A stretch of 64,000 nucleotides of DNA from Labyrinthula sp. Ha (taxonomy: Eukaryota > Sar > Bigyra > Labyrinthulida > Labyrinthulaceae). The stretch covers positions 310,001-374,000 of the forward strand of contig JAALGZ010000028.1 of assembly GCA_015227615.1 (NCBI GenBank), written 5' to 3'. The notes beneath the pieces were generated by a model. It saw only the letters and a program-made list of their open reading frames with translations. It was not told the DNA's origin and did not search any database. The position numbers and the translations under genes were made by a program. Shown here piece after piece: positions 26,030-36,949 of this stretch; the stretch's first letter is position 1, and each line of letters opens with the position of its first letter.

Positions 26030-27380
26030 TGAGAATTCCAGAGAAATTAGCATGGAGGGTGATAATCCATAACCACATCTACATGGTACACCCAAGCATC
26101 ACTCAGGAACTTAAGGCGCTGGAAGATAATTATGACTTTCAATGGGTTAAAGACGTGGATCTGAAAGATACTTTGAAGCACCTACATACAAAGTGTGTGC
26201 ACTGCAACAGGATACCAGCCTTGATTCGAACTCCCCACCATGAAACTATATTAGGTAAGAAGAGGGGAGAGATACTTAGAGCAGATTTTTTATTCGTCAA
26301 TGATAGTGGATACATTCTTATTTTGATGGACGATCTTACAAGGAAACTTTCTCTTTCTTACGCAAAAACTTGCAATGCATTGGCCGTGATGAGGGCAATA
26401 CTTGACTGCCATGCATGGTTGGAACTTAAACCAAACTTCATTTTACTTACAGACAGAGGAAGTCACTTCGCAAATATACTTCTAGAGGAGCTTTCACAAT
26501 GGTTGCGATTTTCACAATCGTTTGCTGTTTCCTACGCTCCGTCGACAAATGGAGGCGTAGAGGTGGAAAACGTGCGTGTCTTAAGATTGCTACGGTCCAT
26601 GTGCTCAGAATTAAGCTACAGTTCAAGTGAGTGGCCGAAACTTTTACCCTATGTAATGGCAATCTTGAACATGTCGAAGACGAGAAGAAATAAAGACTGG
26701 ACTCCGAACGAACTATGTTTAGGGATTACTGAAGAGGAAAAAGATGAAAACAGGGACCCATTAATAGCAAGACATTTAGTTAAGGTTTTGGAGGAAAGAA
26801 ACAAGAGCCGAATCATGAGAGCAGAGGATCCGGAAAGAATCGTCCAGCAGGCATTAGAACTGGGGAAGGTTATAAAAGAGAAGCAAGATATTATTTACGA
26901 CTTTGTGAAGACTCAGAGAACTAAGGTGAACGAAAGATACAATCGGAAATATAGAAGCCTAGTTTTACAATATAATTTAGGTGAATGGGTCATGATTAGT
27001 TCCGAGAATACACATAGGAAGCGCCTGAAGGTAAAGTTAAGATGGCAAGGCCCGTTCCAGATCACCGAAATAATAAGCCCCAACGTCTACAAAGTCACGA
27101 GCCTGATTGGAAAAGAGTTCACGGTTCATGCGTCTAGGATGTGGTGGTATGAAGGAAGCTTATTTGAACCACCGACGGAGTTGGTAGAACATTTTAAAAG
27201 GGATTATGGAGCTTTAGTTGTGGAACGCATCCTTGACCTGAAGGTGAATATGAACGGGTACTTCGCACTAATAAGATGGCTCGGATTTACAAAGCGGGAC
27301 GATTTGTGGGAACCACTGGAAACGTTAGCCGAGGATGTGTCGAACTTGGTCCGCGAATACTTGTTGGATACAACAGGAAA
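26030..27380 (+). CDS. Element B integrase with chromodomain
   Basis: The N-terminal zinc block has HNHIYMVHPS and CVHCNRIP. The catalytic core has the first Asp in RADFLFVNDSGY, the second in LTDRGSHFAN and the Glu in GGVEVENVRVLR. A C-terminal SH3-like part (YNLGEWVMISSENT, WQGPFQITEI) leads into a chromodomain at about 27200-27370: VVERILDLKVN, then FALIRWLGFTKRDDLWEP and an acidic helix. Chromodomains in such elements are thought to steer integration to marked chromatin. Confidence 0.9.
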
Positions 27381-27499
27381 AAGGAAATTGAAGGAGGATT
27401 CATATAAAGTGGTCACGGGTATTCTCCAGGAAGGGAGGACAAGAAGAATTAACTTACACGCTATGGATAACAGAAGTCGCACTCCTTCGGTCAGTAGAG

Positions 27500-27690
27500 G
27501 GTGGTTGAATATTGAGAAGTTTATTCTACGATAATATTGCTGTGTTTTTGGAATGGGAAACTACAAAGCCATCCAGCAGGAAAATTACCTCCCGGGAAAG
27601 AATACACAACAGCTATACACGCAAGTGCAAAGACATTGTGGAAAGCAGAGTATAGAGGAGTACACGAAGTTGAAAATGGATCCAGCTCAA
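27500..27690 (+). CDS. Element B Myb/SANT-like domain
   Basis: A segment containing GWLNIEKFIL, FGMGNYKAIQ, YLPGKNTQQLYTQVQR and CGKQSIEEYTKLKMDP. The spacing of Trp, the G.G turn, the basic lpgK(T/N).QQLy third helix and the trailing kQS.eeY motif matches Myb/SANT DNA- or histone-binding domains. Element C has the same order with GFGDLQSIGKFVPRKTKQKL. It links the chromodomain to the methyltransferase. Confidence 0.55.
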
Positions 27691-27899
27691 GCAGCAGAAC
27701 ATAATTTTTCAAGATACGGATCAAGATTTTACAAGGAGAAAGAACTTTTATGGTCCAAAGCTAGGAGTTTATGCAACAGATGGTTCCATTTATATACATT
27801 TACAAGGTCCAAGCCGAAATGGATGAAGGGGGATATTATATATTTTGGGCGCATGGACACCCCGGAGCTCTGAAGTGAAAAGCTTGAGTACCTGAATAA

Positions 27900-28866
27900 C
27901 GTTGCGAGTGAAAGAGAATTGGGAAGAATTTACCCAATAATAAGATGGAAGGAACTTGGACACGAGATTCCCAGAATAAAGACCCTGGTGGAGAAAGACA
28001 ATATGCTAGGACAGGTGATTGAAGAGCTGGATGCGGTCTTTGAAGCTAAAACAAAGCTATGGCAAAGTAAAGTTTGGGAACAAGAGGACTTCGAAATACC
28101 AGATTATTTTACCTTTGATGGACAGAAGTTTGCAGTAACGCTGGATAAGAAAAGCAACAGGATTTCAGTTAACGCGAATCGATTTGAAGCACAATATTAT
28201 ATTTTCCCCAAACTTAGCAGACCTTTATATTACGACTTGAAGGATCTCAGCCATTTGAAAGAGTTTATTATGAAGAATGGTTTAATGTTTCAAGGGGCAA
28301 TATTGGATCCACCATGGAAGCTTGCTGGGGACTCTCCGGTGCGTGGACCGGCGATTACTTATCCGCAGCTTAGTTTTGACGAAATACCGCTGAGAGAGTT
28401 GATTTCAATCGTGAAGAATGGATACGTGTTTCTCTGGGTGATACATAACGTTGAACAACAGGTCCGAAAATTGCTTGAAGATAATAATTGGCATGTGGTT
28501 GAGACGATTACTTGGATAAAGTTGAGCAGAAATGGGAAAGTTTCTTCTTCTATAGGCCCATACTTCAATCGTGGAAAGGAAACATGTTTAATGATACAAG
28601 TAGGAGGAAAGCCGAGTCTACAAGTGCAGTCGAATTTTGGTGTTGATGTTATAATGGAGCCTAGAAGAGAGCAGTCGAGGAAACCTCAGAAGCTATACGA
28701 GATGATTGAAACTGCCTTCACTACTGATGCTAGGTTTATAGAATTTTTTGGCAAACCCTGGAATTGCAGAAATCGCTGGGTTACTGTTGGACTTGAGATA
28801 CCTCGAAGATTTAGTTTACAGACAGAATATGATGATAAAGTTCTGGAGGTTTTCAAGGAAACATAG
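27900..28866 (+). CDS. Element B MT-A70 (METTL3/IME4-type) methyltransferase
   Basis: About 315 residues. The last 190 match the MT-A70 family block by block: FQGAILDPPWKL (catalytic DPPW), YPQLSFDEIPLREL, GYVFLWVIHNVEQQV, VETITWIKLSRNG, PYFNRGKETCLMIQVGG (compare NHGKEHCLVGVKG in human METTL3), DVIMEPRREQSRKPQKLYEM (compare the AEVRSTSHKPDEIYGMIE block) and RFIEFFGKPWNCRNRWVTVG (compare IELFGRPHNVQPNWITLG). Family members use S-adenosylmethionine to methylate adenine N6, usually in RNA. The N-terminal 120 residues (KELGHEIPRIKTL...) are not recognised. It lies directly upstream of the purine tract and 3' LTR, where cellular genes are not expected. Whether it is part of Pol or made separately cannot be told. 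Confidence 0.88.
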
Positions 28867-28880
28867 TTTGCTAGGGGCAA

Positions 28881-29024
28881 TGTGAGTCCTCTCTTATATA
28901 CGTTTGATGTAGCAAACTAGTTTCTGTAATATAGTTGTTGAAATATAGAACAGTTTTGATATAACCGTTAACACATTACATTTGCGCAAAGATACTAAGT
29001 TCTACTCTACTGGAAGAACGATCA
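28881..29024 (+). repeat. 3' LTR of element B
   Basis: 144 bp, starts TGTGAG and ends GATCA, followed by the CTGG target copy. Confidence 0.95.
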
Positions 29025-31091
29025 CTGGAGAGCGTTCTTATCATATTTTATATCAATGCTGTGCTGCTTTGACTGATATGGGGTTCAGACCTGCTAGTGC
29101 TTATAACGATTTGTTGCCAGAACTTGATTCAAATAATTACACTGGAGTTCTTCCAGATGATCTTCAAATGTTTAAAAGGACATCTGAAGCTCTTGAGCAC
29201 ATTGAAGTTGGCCAGAGTACTCAAAATGAAATTTGGCGATTGCTACTTGCAATCTTAACCCTTGGAAATATTGGTTTTGTTACTAGTCAAGATGATATGC
29301 ATAACAATGGAAAATGTCAGGTTGCGGATGATTGTCTTCTTGAGTTAGAAACAGCTGCAGAAAAGTTAAACATTGCTAATGCCCAGGATTTGGAAATTGC
29401 ACTAACTCAGAAAACTATTGAAGCAGGAAACGAAAAAACAAGCAGGTTACTGTGGTTAACTTGACTTTGAATCAAGCAACTCAGTCTCGTGACGCACTTG
29501 CAAATTTTTTTTATTCCTCAATCTTTGACTGGATTGTGGCTGAGTTAAATAAGAAATCTTCTCAAGCAAAGAAGAATAGTAGGAAGAAAGACAAGTTTAT
29601 TGGAATCTTGAATTTATTCGGTTTTGAAGATTTGGAACATAATTCTTTCGACCAAATTTGTGTGAATTATGCGAATGAGCTACTTCAGAACAGTTTGATT
29701 TTTATTTTATTCAATCTGAAAGAAAAATTTTTGAAGAGAAAGGGATCAAGTTCCCAGATATTATATTGCCTTCAATCAGGAACTCTGAAATGGCGTTGTC
29801 CTTATTAACTGACCATTTGTTTAAGTTTCTAGAAGAGCTGTGCCTGTTGAGAAGTGGAACTGATGAGTTTTTTTTGTCAAACCTTAACAAGAAAAAGGCA
29901 TTTAACGACAAGTTTGAACTAGATAGGAAGAACAAGAATGGGTTTATCGTTCGTCACTTCGCCGTTGAAACTACGTACTCTAGCGAGGGCTTTGTAGAAA
30001 AGAATCGTGATGCCTTAACAACTGATTTGAAAGAGCTTGTTCAAAATAACTCAATAGAACTTCTGGCCGAACAGATTGGGACAACTCCAGAAGAGCGTAC
30101 CAGGAAGATGGCTGCCAAAGAAACTGTTCTTAAAAAGTTTCAAAAAGATATGAACAACCTTGTTTCCACTATCTCTAAAACAGATGAAACTTTTATTAGG
30201 TGTATTAAACCTAACCCAGATCAAAGTGAGCACGAATGGGATGTAAATCTTGTGTTATCACAATTAGGATACCTTGGAATCATACAGGCAATTCGAGTTC
30301 GTCAGGAGACGTATCCAATTCGACGTAACTTCAGTTTTATTGCTGAGAAGTATCATTCTATCCTTGAAGGTGAGGCCTTTATTGAATACTCCCCAGGGAA
30401 GAATGATCTTCAGGTAATGAGAGCCATCTTGATTCAACACTTGGGGGATGACAGTGAATTTAAGCTATGGCAATGTGGTCATACAAAAGTTTTTTTGGAA
30501 ACGAAGTGTTATATAAGCTGGATTCTGTGGTCAATCAGAGAAGGGCAGCAGCACTGGCAGCTATGTCTGAGGATGATAGGCATCAAAAGTTAGAAGAAGA
30601 AAAGTTGAAGCAGGAAAAAGAGCTTAAAGAGGCTAGGGAAAAGTTTGAACGAGAGAATGCTGAGGAAGAGTTAAGACGTAAAAGACTCGAGGAAGAGAAA
30701 CAACGCCGAGAGGAAGAAGAAAGGTTACGTCGGTTGAAGGCAGAAGAGGAAGGCAGACCAAAGAGAATGGAGAAAGAAGAAAGGTTACGTCAGTTGAAGG
30801 CAAAAGAGGAAGAGCAGAGGCGTTTTAAAATAAGAAAAAGGGAATGGTCAGAAGCTGCAGAGATTTTCCTCGTTGGAAACGTTTACAATTGGCTTGCTGG
30901 CGAAGGGTCTTTAGACGACCACGACGCATGGGAGAATATTTTCTCTGGGTTTTGCTTGGATTGCAAGCAAGCTGGAGAAATGAACGGACTTTATCGAACT
31001 ATTGAAGAAATGGAAAGACACTTTGAAAGAATGGTCACATCAGGTGAGTACGACCTAGACGCAATGTATCAGCAATGGCTAAAATCTAAAA
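29025..31091 (+). pseudogene. Myosin copy 1, central motor, helix and tail block
   Basis: Continues the motor: the SYHILYQCCAAL strand, actin-cleft regions, the switch II region ILNLFGFEDLEHNSF, FIRCIKPN, the SH-helix region QLGYLGIIQAIRVRQ, converter KLWQCGHTKVF, then a long Glu/Lys/Arg helix (about 30590-30840) and a short tail. Up to about 30886 it is nearly identical to copy 2; after the residues NVY the two diverge abruptly (NWLAGEG here, DQLCGDP in copy 2). Frame changes: near 29445 and 29695 (both also in copy 2) and near 30490 (only here). Confidence 0.9.
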
Positions 31092-31237
31092 CGTCATAAA
31101 TTTATGCTACTTAGACCTTTTTTAGTATCACAGTTTTTGGTTTAAGTAGCCAGCGAGATATGTATTGTTCAGTCAAGGGGATTTAACCTTTAAAACAAAA
31201 ATAAAATACAGACCTTTCTTCTCCATACTTTACATCA
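31092..31237 (+). repeat. 5' LTR of the copia element
   Basis: Repeats at 39768-39921. Internal sequence GGTTAAGAGCC follows directly at the primer-binding position; I cannot name the primer tRNA with confidence. Confidence 0.93.
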
Positions 31238-31299
31238 GGTTAAGAGCCTAAGCATTAAAAAATGAGCCAAGAACATAAACCTTCTATCCCTAAGCTTGG

Positions 31300-32000
31300 G
31301 CTAGGAGGTAACTTTCACTTGTGGGAATGGACCTTCGTGCCTACTTGTCTGAAATGGGATTTTGGGGCTACGTTTCCGAAGGAACTGCGCTGGAAGTACA
31401 GGAAAATGGACAATCTGTAGCTGCCCGAGAAGCCAAATGCCTTTCTATCGTCGCCAACACTCTTGACGACGACATCGTCCATCAGGTAGACCATTTAAGT
31501 GATGCCCACAGCATTTACAAGAAAGTAAAACTCCTTCTGTTGGGCAATGCAGCAGCTGAAACGATAAAGATTAAGAAAAATGTAGCAGAACTTACTTTCC
31601 AGGGAAGCTACTATTGGCTCTTGAATAATTTTATCCAGTTAGTAGGGCGTTTGGAGAGTCTGAAAGCAACTTTAGACTACAAAGAACTTTTCTTGCAACT
31701 GTTGGAAAAATTCCCGAACGGTATGTTCGACTTTGTGTTTCGTACCCGACAAGAGACTGAGGGAGTTTTAGCACTTACCAGAGCAGAATTTGACAAGAAA
31801 ATTGACACAGTAATGAGGTACCTGGTCGAAAAGGAGTACACAGACCAACCAAAAAACAGAACGTCTTTTCAATTGTAGCTAGGGAAAAGCGCTGTTCCGA
31901 GTGCAGGCTAGTCCATAGGACCAAAGAGTGCCCTAGGTGTTATAACTGTAACAGAGCTGGGCACTTGAGAAGAAACTGTCCTGAACTGCAGCGCTCTTCC
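31300..32000 (+). CDS. Copia gag
   Basis: The first part has the UBN2-like layout of copia gag proteins (HLWEWTF-type start near the LTR, then HSIYKKVKLLLLG and ELFLQLLEKFP). It ends in a zinc knuckle CYNCNRAGHLRRNC (C-x2-C-x4-H-x4-C) near 31940-31985, which would bind RNA. Confidence 0.8.
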
Positions 32001-32099
32001 AATAACTCTACAAGTTCAGTACTAGAAGATGCCACAGAAACAACTACTACGAAACAACACAATGGAAAAGTCAGCTTTGTAGCCTCTGCTCTTAATAGC

Positions 32100-32187
32100 A
32101 GTGACGAACCTAAAGAGAGCTTTGTTATTGACTCTGGTGCAACTTACCATTTTTGCGGAGACAAAAAATTGTTCACTGTCTTAGAAG
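32100..32187 (+). CDS. Copia protease, N-terminal part
   Basis: Contains SFVIDSGATYHFCGDK, the D-S-G-A active site of a copia aspartic protease. The hAT element is inserted within this domain, which resumes at about 36683 (RVTVFEN-like strands in VSVIFENNYCAL). Confidence 0.8.
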
Positions 32188-32330
32188 TAGGGTTCTTTAA
32201 CGGTATAAACGGTAACTAACGGTAAAAAAAATACCCAAATTTTGCTTACCGGTAATAACGGTAAGGATTTTGTTAGTTACCGTTTATTAGCGGTAAATTA
32301 CCGGTAAGCTAACAAAATTTGTTAACTTTT
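32188..32330 (+). repeat. hAT left end with subterminal repeats
   Basis: TAGGGTTCTTTAAC terminal repeat followed by several copies of ACGGTAA and its complement TTACCGT. Confidence 0.85.
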
Positions 32331-35300
32331 GGGTTACCTAAAACTGTGCCATGGTACTTCCAGAAGAAGTACCAGGATATCATTAGGAATCGAAGCCGCG
32401 ATTTATGGTTTATATCTCGGATCTATCCCAACTATCCCAACTATGCCAACTATCCCAACCAGATAATATGCAATATTACAATTGTTACTAGTATGATCAT
32501 TATGGACTGGGCCCGTCAATTCCGCAGAACCCTTCTACAAGGGCAGACAAGATATTAAACACAACTAAGCAAGGACTAGGATTTACGAGACTTATTTTAC
32601 ATCATTGGAAAGCTCTTTGTTTGCACACTATACTTCTTTAATATTCAATTGAATTTGAAAACGTTAAGAACAATGAACAGTGGTGCTTTAACAACAGCGA
32701 AACGGATGATGACTACATCCAATGAAATCCCACTAACTCGGCTTAAAATTGGTTTTATTGAAACTTAGATACATATTTATAAAGCTCTCTACAAGAGCTT
32801 TTAAGGTAAATTAAGTTAAATAACTTAAATTAATTTTAACTTCCTGAAAGTAAAATATATTTGTTCGCGATAGCAAAAATTATGCATAATCTTCATATAG
32901 AAATGTTTGTATCATGGCTCAAACTCCTTTTCAAAAAAGCTATAATACATCATTCAAAGGATATTTTAATTTCCCATGCACTGAAAAAAAGTAGTTTAGT
33001 TTTTTAAGAAGTTACTCACGAGTTATGTGCGTTTTAGTATCCGAATATCAAGGCAAAATTTAGCTTTGGAAAATCTTCCTTAGTAAAAGTCATTTTTCTC
33101 AGTCAATACTTCATCTTTTTAAATCAAATAAAATTTTAAAATGCTTTAAATATTAATTCCCAAGATATTATAGCTTTTATATTTTCTTTTACTTGGAAAT
33201 ACTAGGGTCAAACTACGTATTTCTACATTTCTAGAATACTGGTCAATTTCAGGTCATATTATTATTTCTCTTGTATCTAGTTTAATTTTTATTTGAAGCA
33301 CTATTGAAAGCTATGAATCTTATCTTAAGAATTTGGTCTAACAGCTGGTTTTTAAATTTTTTGTGTTTGAGGACTGAAAGATAATTTTCTAGTCTGTTCT
33401 TTTCACATCATCCTGTATTTTAGATGAATTTGTAAATATTTGTAAAGATTATTTCTCAGTGAATTTTTTGAGTTATGAAAAAAATAACATAGTTTTGGAA
33501 AGCTCTTTTAAATATCTTTTATGTCATATAAGACAATATAGGATATTAAAAGAATAAATTCATGTTGAACGCAAAATATCACCAAAATATGACACATCCA
33601 TTTTATATCGATCAGAAAACAATGAAGAAAAAGGTTACACCACCTCTGTAAACTGTCAACGTTAGCTCTTATATTCAACTTTTACCTAGTAGTAAACAAT
33701 AGTGTTTTAATCTTTTTGTTATTACGGGGTGTTGGAAACTTTATCAAGGATTTTTTCAGAAATGCAGTATAATAGCCATAAACGCAATAATACCTCTTTG
33801 ACTCTTCTACAAAGCTCAAAAAATATTGAAAACTGATCCTAGTACTTACTAACATAAAAATTTAGAGGATTAAAACAATATAAAGCATAAAAAAACTATG
33901 ATTACTAAAAATAACGCATATAGTATTTGTTACTTCTTGTCACGAAATCTTCCTCAAATACAATATTATCACCCACAATGTGTTTCAGATTAAAAAAACC
34001 TTTCCAATCATGTATTTTGTCAGGGTATTTGATAAGGATGAGTAGTTTAAACCCTAAAAAAGGCTAATTTTAAGGGTCCTTTTCACTAAGTTTTTAGATC
34101 TCTAAAAAAACATACATTCAAACGTAACATCATGAAGAACAACTCTATAGATGATCTGATTCTTCTCAGATCCTAAGTATTTACCATACCTAACTTTTGA
34201 AATCATTTCTAAGGATTTTCCTTCTTTGTTTGAATGTAACTGAGCTAAATTTCACTCAAGAAAGTCAAATGTTGAAAATCTGCTCATCTGAAAATACGAA
34301 ATCACTCAATTTTCCCATGATCCCCTAAATCTTTGTACTAGGGAGCTCATAACAGCTAAAAAATACGACCTGTAATCTTTAGTTCTGTGTTTTAGGATAT
34401 TTTTATAAATTTTTTAAGAAAAGTCGATATTGGGCTAAAATGCTGTTTTTCTAAACTTCAATCTGTCTAATACCTTGAGAAATACTCGTCAAGACCCCAA
34501 ACAGACCTCACCAGTCAAAAGAACGGGTTAATTTAGGTCTAGAAACAACTTTGTTTGAGAATTGGAGTATTGTGTACAGCCTTCCTAACAATGTATCCTA
34601 TTTCCAAGATCTCAGAAACTCTGAAAAAGGATACTCTTAAATGTTAAATATTCCTGAATTGCTGATACCAAGTAGCAAAACAACCAGACAAATGGTAGTC
34701 ATTCATAGGTATTGGTGATTTAGGGTACCTACGAGTTTTGTTCGAGGAAACTTCACGAACTTCCCTACTAATCTCAGCAATAGTTATTTCGGTTAACTTA
34801 ACTTTACTCCAAACTCAACTTTAAAATAGCCAAAACTGAACCTCCAATAGGAAAAATATCAAGAAGTTTGACTCTAACCTTGTCTATGACAAATTTTCAG
34901 TAAGTTAGAAAAGAAAAAATAGACTTTGAAGCTTTTATTGATCTTAATTATACAGATCTCTATCATATTATTGCAAATTCTTACATAAAAATGCATGTTT
35001 TTTTAATTCTTACATATGATAAAATGATTAAAGACACATATGAATTGGCATTAGAAAGACCAGTACAAATTAAAGAAGGTCTGCCTTCTTATTTTTTGAA
35101 AAAAGTTCGCATTGTGGTCGTTTTTATATCGTTTTTATCGCAGAAAAGTGATGTTTTTCGTTTTATAACTGAAACAGTTTCCTATAATTTTTATAAAACA
35201 CGTTTAGTATCATTTTAAAAAGGTAAACGATTACTTAGTAACGACGGTATCTATATATTTTAACTCTGAGATTATCTTATTTAAAAATCTCTTATTTTTT

Positions 35301-35627
35301 GGTATCTTCATTTTTCTCATGTATTCCAGTAAGCTCCATATTATATTACCCTCACTCCATGCAAACAAGGAGCAAAGAAATGATCTACTAAAATAAATAA
35401 TTTTGCCATACCTTTAAGCAAATGTAAGAAGCCATGAACTTTTCAATAGCGTCTACCTTTACAATATTCTTCTTGGCACTAGCTCTTCGGTCTTCAGTTC
35501 TTACCTTCCAAAATACACAGCAGTAGTTGAACGGGCACGAGTTTTCAAAATAGTATCACTTCTAGACAAGACATGTAAACTTTTGGCTCTTCGAGAAAGT
35601 GATTAACTCAAGGATGTTGTTGAAGAA

Positions 35628-36022
35628 GTGGTGCTAGAAATGGACAAGGTCAAGAGTTTAGGTGATGATGCTCCAGTGACTCAAGTTTTGAAGAAAAGCA
35701 AGTTAGATTTTAGCTTGTTTTTTGAAGATGAAGATAGTTCAAGACCAGCTAGGAATGTTGAGCAAAACCGTGGAGAGTTATTGCGCTACTTGGATGTTGA
35801 CGGCGTTGCGGGAAGTGTTGACATTTTGGCATGGTGGAAAGATGCTGAACCGAGGTTTCCAACGCTTGCAAAGGTCGCTAGAAAATTCTTTGCTATTGAA
35901 ACAAGCAGTGTTAGCTCTGAAAGAGCCTTTCCCATGGTCGTTTTGAATACAGAGGTAAAGAGAGCATGTCTGATGAAACTTTCATGATGAGAATGAATGC
36001 AAGAGAGTGGATGAAGCTCTAG
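35628..36022 (+). pseudogene. hAT transposase C-terminal dimerisation region
   Basis: Contains DILAWWKDAEPRFPTLAKVA, then the SVSSERAF motif, which closely fits the hAT dimerisation domain (leWWk....yp.La..ar..l.i..ss..sEr.FS). One frame change near 35935 moves the closing part (FEYRGKESMSDE ... AREWMKL) to another frame. The old copy at 6.06 kb keeps the same ending in one frame. Upstream catalytic parts are not seen. Confidence 0.85.
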
Positions 36023-36499
36023 AAAGGTTATCTAATTAGGTTTTTTTGGGTTCTTTAACCTGTTAGCGCAGGTTTTCTCCCTTTTTTAACTATTAAAAAA
36101 TATTTTTTCATAATTTTTACCTGTTTTCTGTCCAAAACTAATAAAAATTTGATCTCTTTTTGAAAATTTAACACAGAAAAAACTAAAATTATGCTTAAAA
36201 AAACATTACTGTAGCGTCATTTTAGTTCATTTGGCCGATTTCTTCTACTTTGACTGAAGTTCAGTTTTTCTCTTCTCACTCAAACACGTCTCTCAGACAG
36301 TTCACCTAAGCAAAATCTCTAACAAGTAGAAGACAGCTAATTTTGAAGCTTCGACGAGCACATTGTTCTTTTTTCATGTTCGAAATCTACTTTTACTTCT
36401 CTTTGCACCACCTTTTTTGTTCACACAAGGAGTTTTTCTGTACTTGGTTGGTTTTGACTTTGAACAGAAAGAGAAAATTTGGTGTTTGCTGAATTTCCC

Positions 36500-36674
36500 A
36501 AAAATATACCAGTACGTACCGTTACTTAGCAAAATTAACAAAATTACCGTTAACTTTACGGTAATTTTGTTAACCGTTAAGACTCCAATTTTGCTTACCG
36601 GTAAAAACGGTAAGCAGAGTTAACAAAATCCTTACCGGTAACTAACGGTCATACCGTTTTGTTAAAGAACCCTA
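36500..36674 (-). repeat. hAT right end with subterminal repeats
   Basis: Inverted partner of the left end, with GTTAAAGAACCCTA at the tip and further TTACCGTTAAC-type motifs inside. Confidence 0.85.
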
Positions 36675-36949
36675 CTTAGAAGCTTGTACTCCCAGAAAAA
36701 TATCTACAGCAAACGGCGTTATTGTGGTAAGTAAAGTAGGAAAGGTTGAGTTTGAAACAGAAGACGGGTTGAATATTGAACTCACCAACGTATGTTTCAA
36801 CGAAAATATGCCTAACCTTATTTCTGTAGACCAATTGGTCAAGAGAGGTGTCTCTGTTATTTTTGAAAATAATTATTGTGCTCTCGAAAGTGATAATAAC
36901 AATTTTTCCTTACACCTCCCAATAAATGATGGTGTGGCCCAACTTAAAA

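Larger units (their letters stand above)
22177..29024 (+). mobile_element. Ty3/gypsy retrotransposon B, young
   Basis: Inserted in myosin copy 1 with a 4-bp target duplication CTGG (22173-22176 and 29025-29028). The LTRs are very short, 144 bp each, and differ at three positions (about 2%), so the insertion is recent. A purine-rich tract (TAGGGGCAA) lies just before the 3' LTR. Parts in order: gag with a CCHC knuckle, protease, RT, RNase H, integrase, chromodomain, Myb/SANT-like domain and MT-A70 methyltransferase. All expected parts are present and easily readable. It has about seven breaks, so it looks inactive. This is the best-preserved example of the methyltransferase tail in the window. 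Confidence 0.93.
32188..36674 (+). mobile_element. hAT DNA transposon nested in the copia element
   Basis: 4,487 bp with an 8-bp target duplication CTTAGAAG (32180-32187 and 36675-36682), diagnostic of the hAT superfamily. The ends are inverted TAGGGTTCTTTAAC (14 bp). Both ends carry clusters of ACGGTAA/TTACCG motifs in both orientations within about 150 bp, the usual kind of transposase-binding subterminal repeats. Of the transposase only the C-terminal dimerisation region is readable; the rest of the 3.3 kb is AT-rich non-coding DNA colinear with the old copy at 3.7-6.9 kb. It is the youngest insertion of the nest. Confidence 0.92.

Noticed and set aside
27900-28866. Methyltransferase as a captured bacterial Dam-type or host gene lying by chance next to the LTR
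   Set aside because: The blocks after DPPW follow the MT-A70 order rather than Dam, and four separate elements have it in the same position.
29440-29470. Tiny intron explaining the first shared myosin frame change
   Set aside because: The possible GT...AG units (31, 25 and 22 nt) do not restore the correct frame and would remove conserved motor residues.
29690-29740. 44-nt intron explaining the second shared myosin frame change
   Set aside because: It would restore the frame but delete the conserved relay-helix sequence, so a one-base change is more likely.
32188-36674. The 4.5-kb insert as a retrotransposon fragment or intron
   Set aside because: The 8-bp duplication, 14-bp inverted ends and hAT dimerisation motif identify a hAT DNA transposon.
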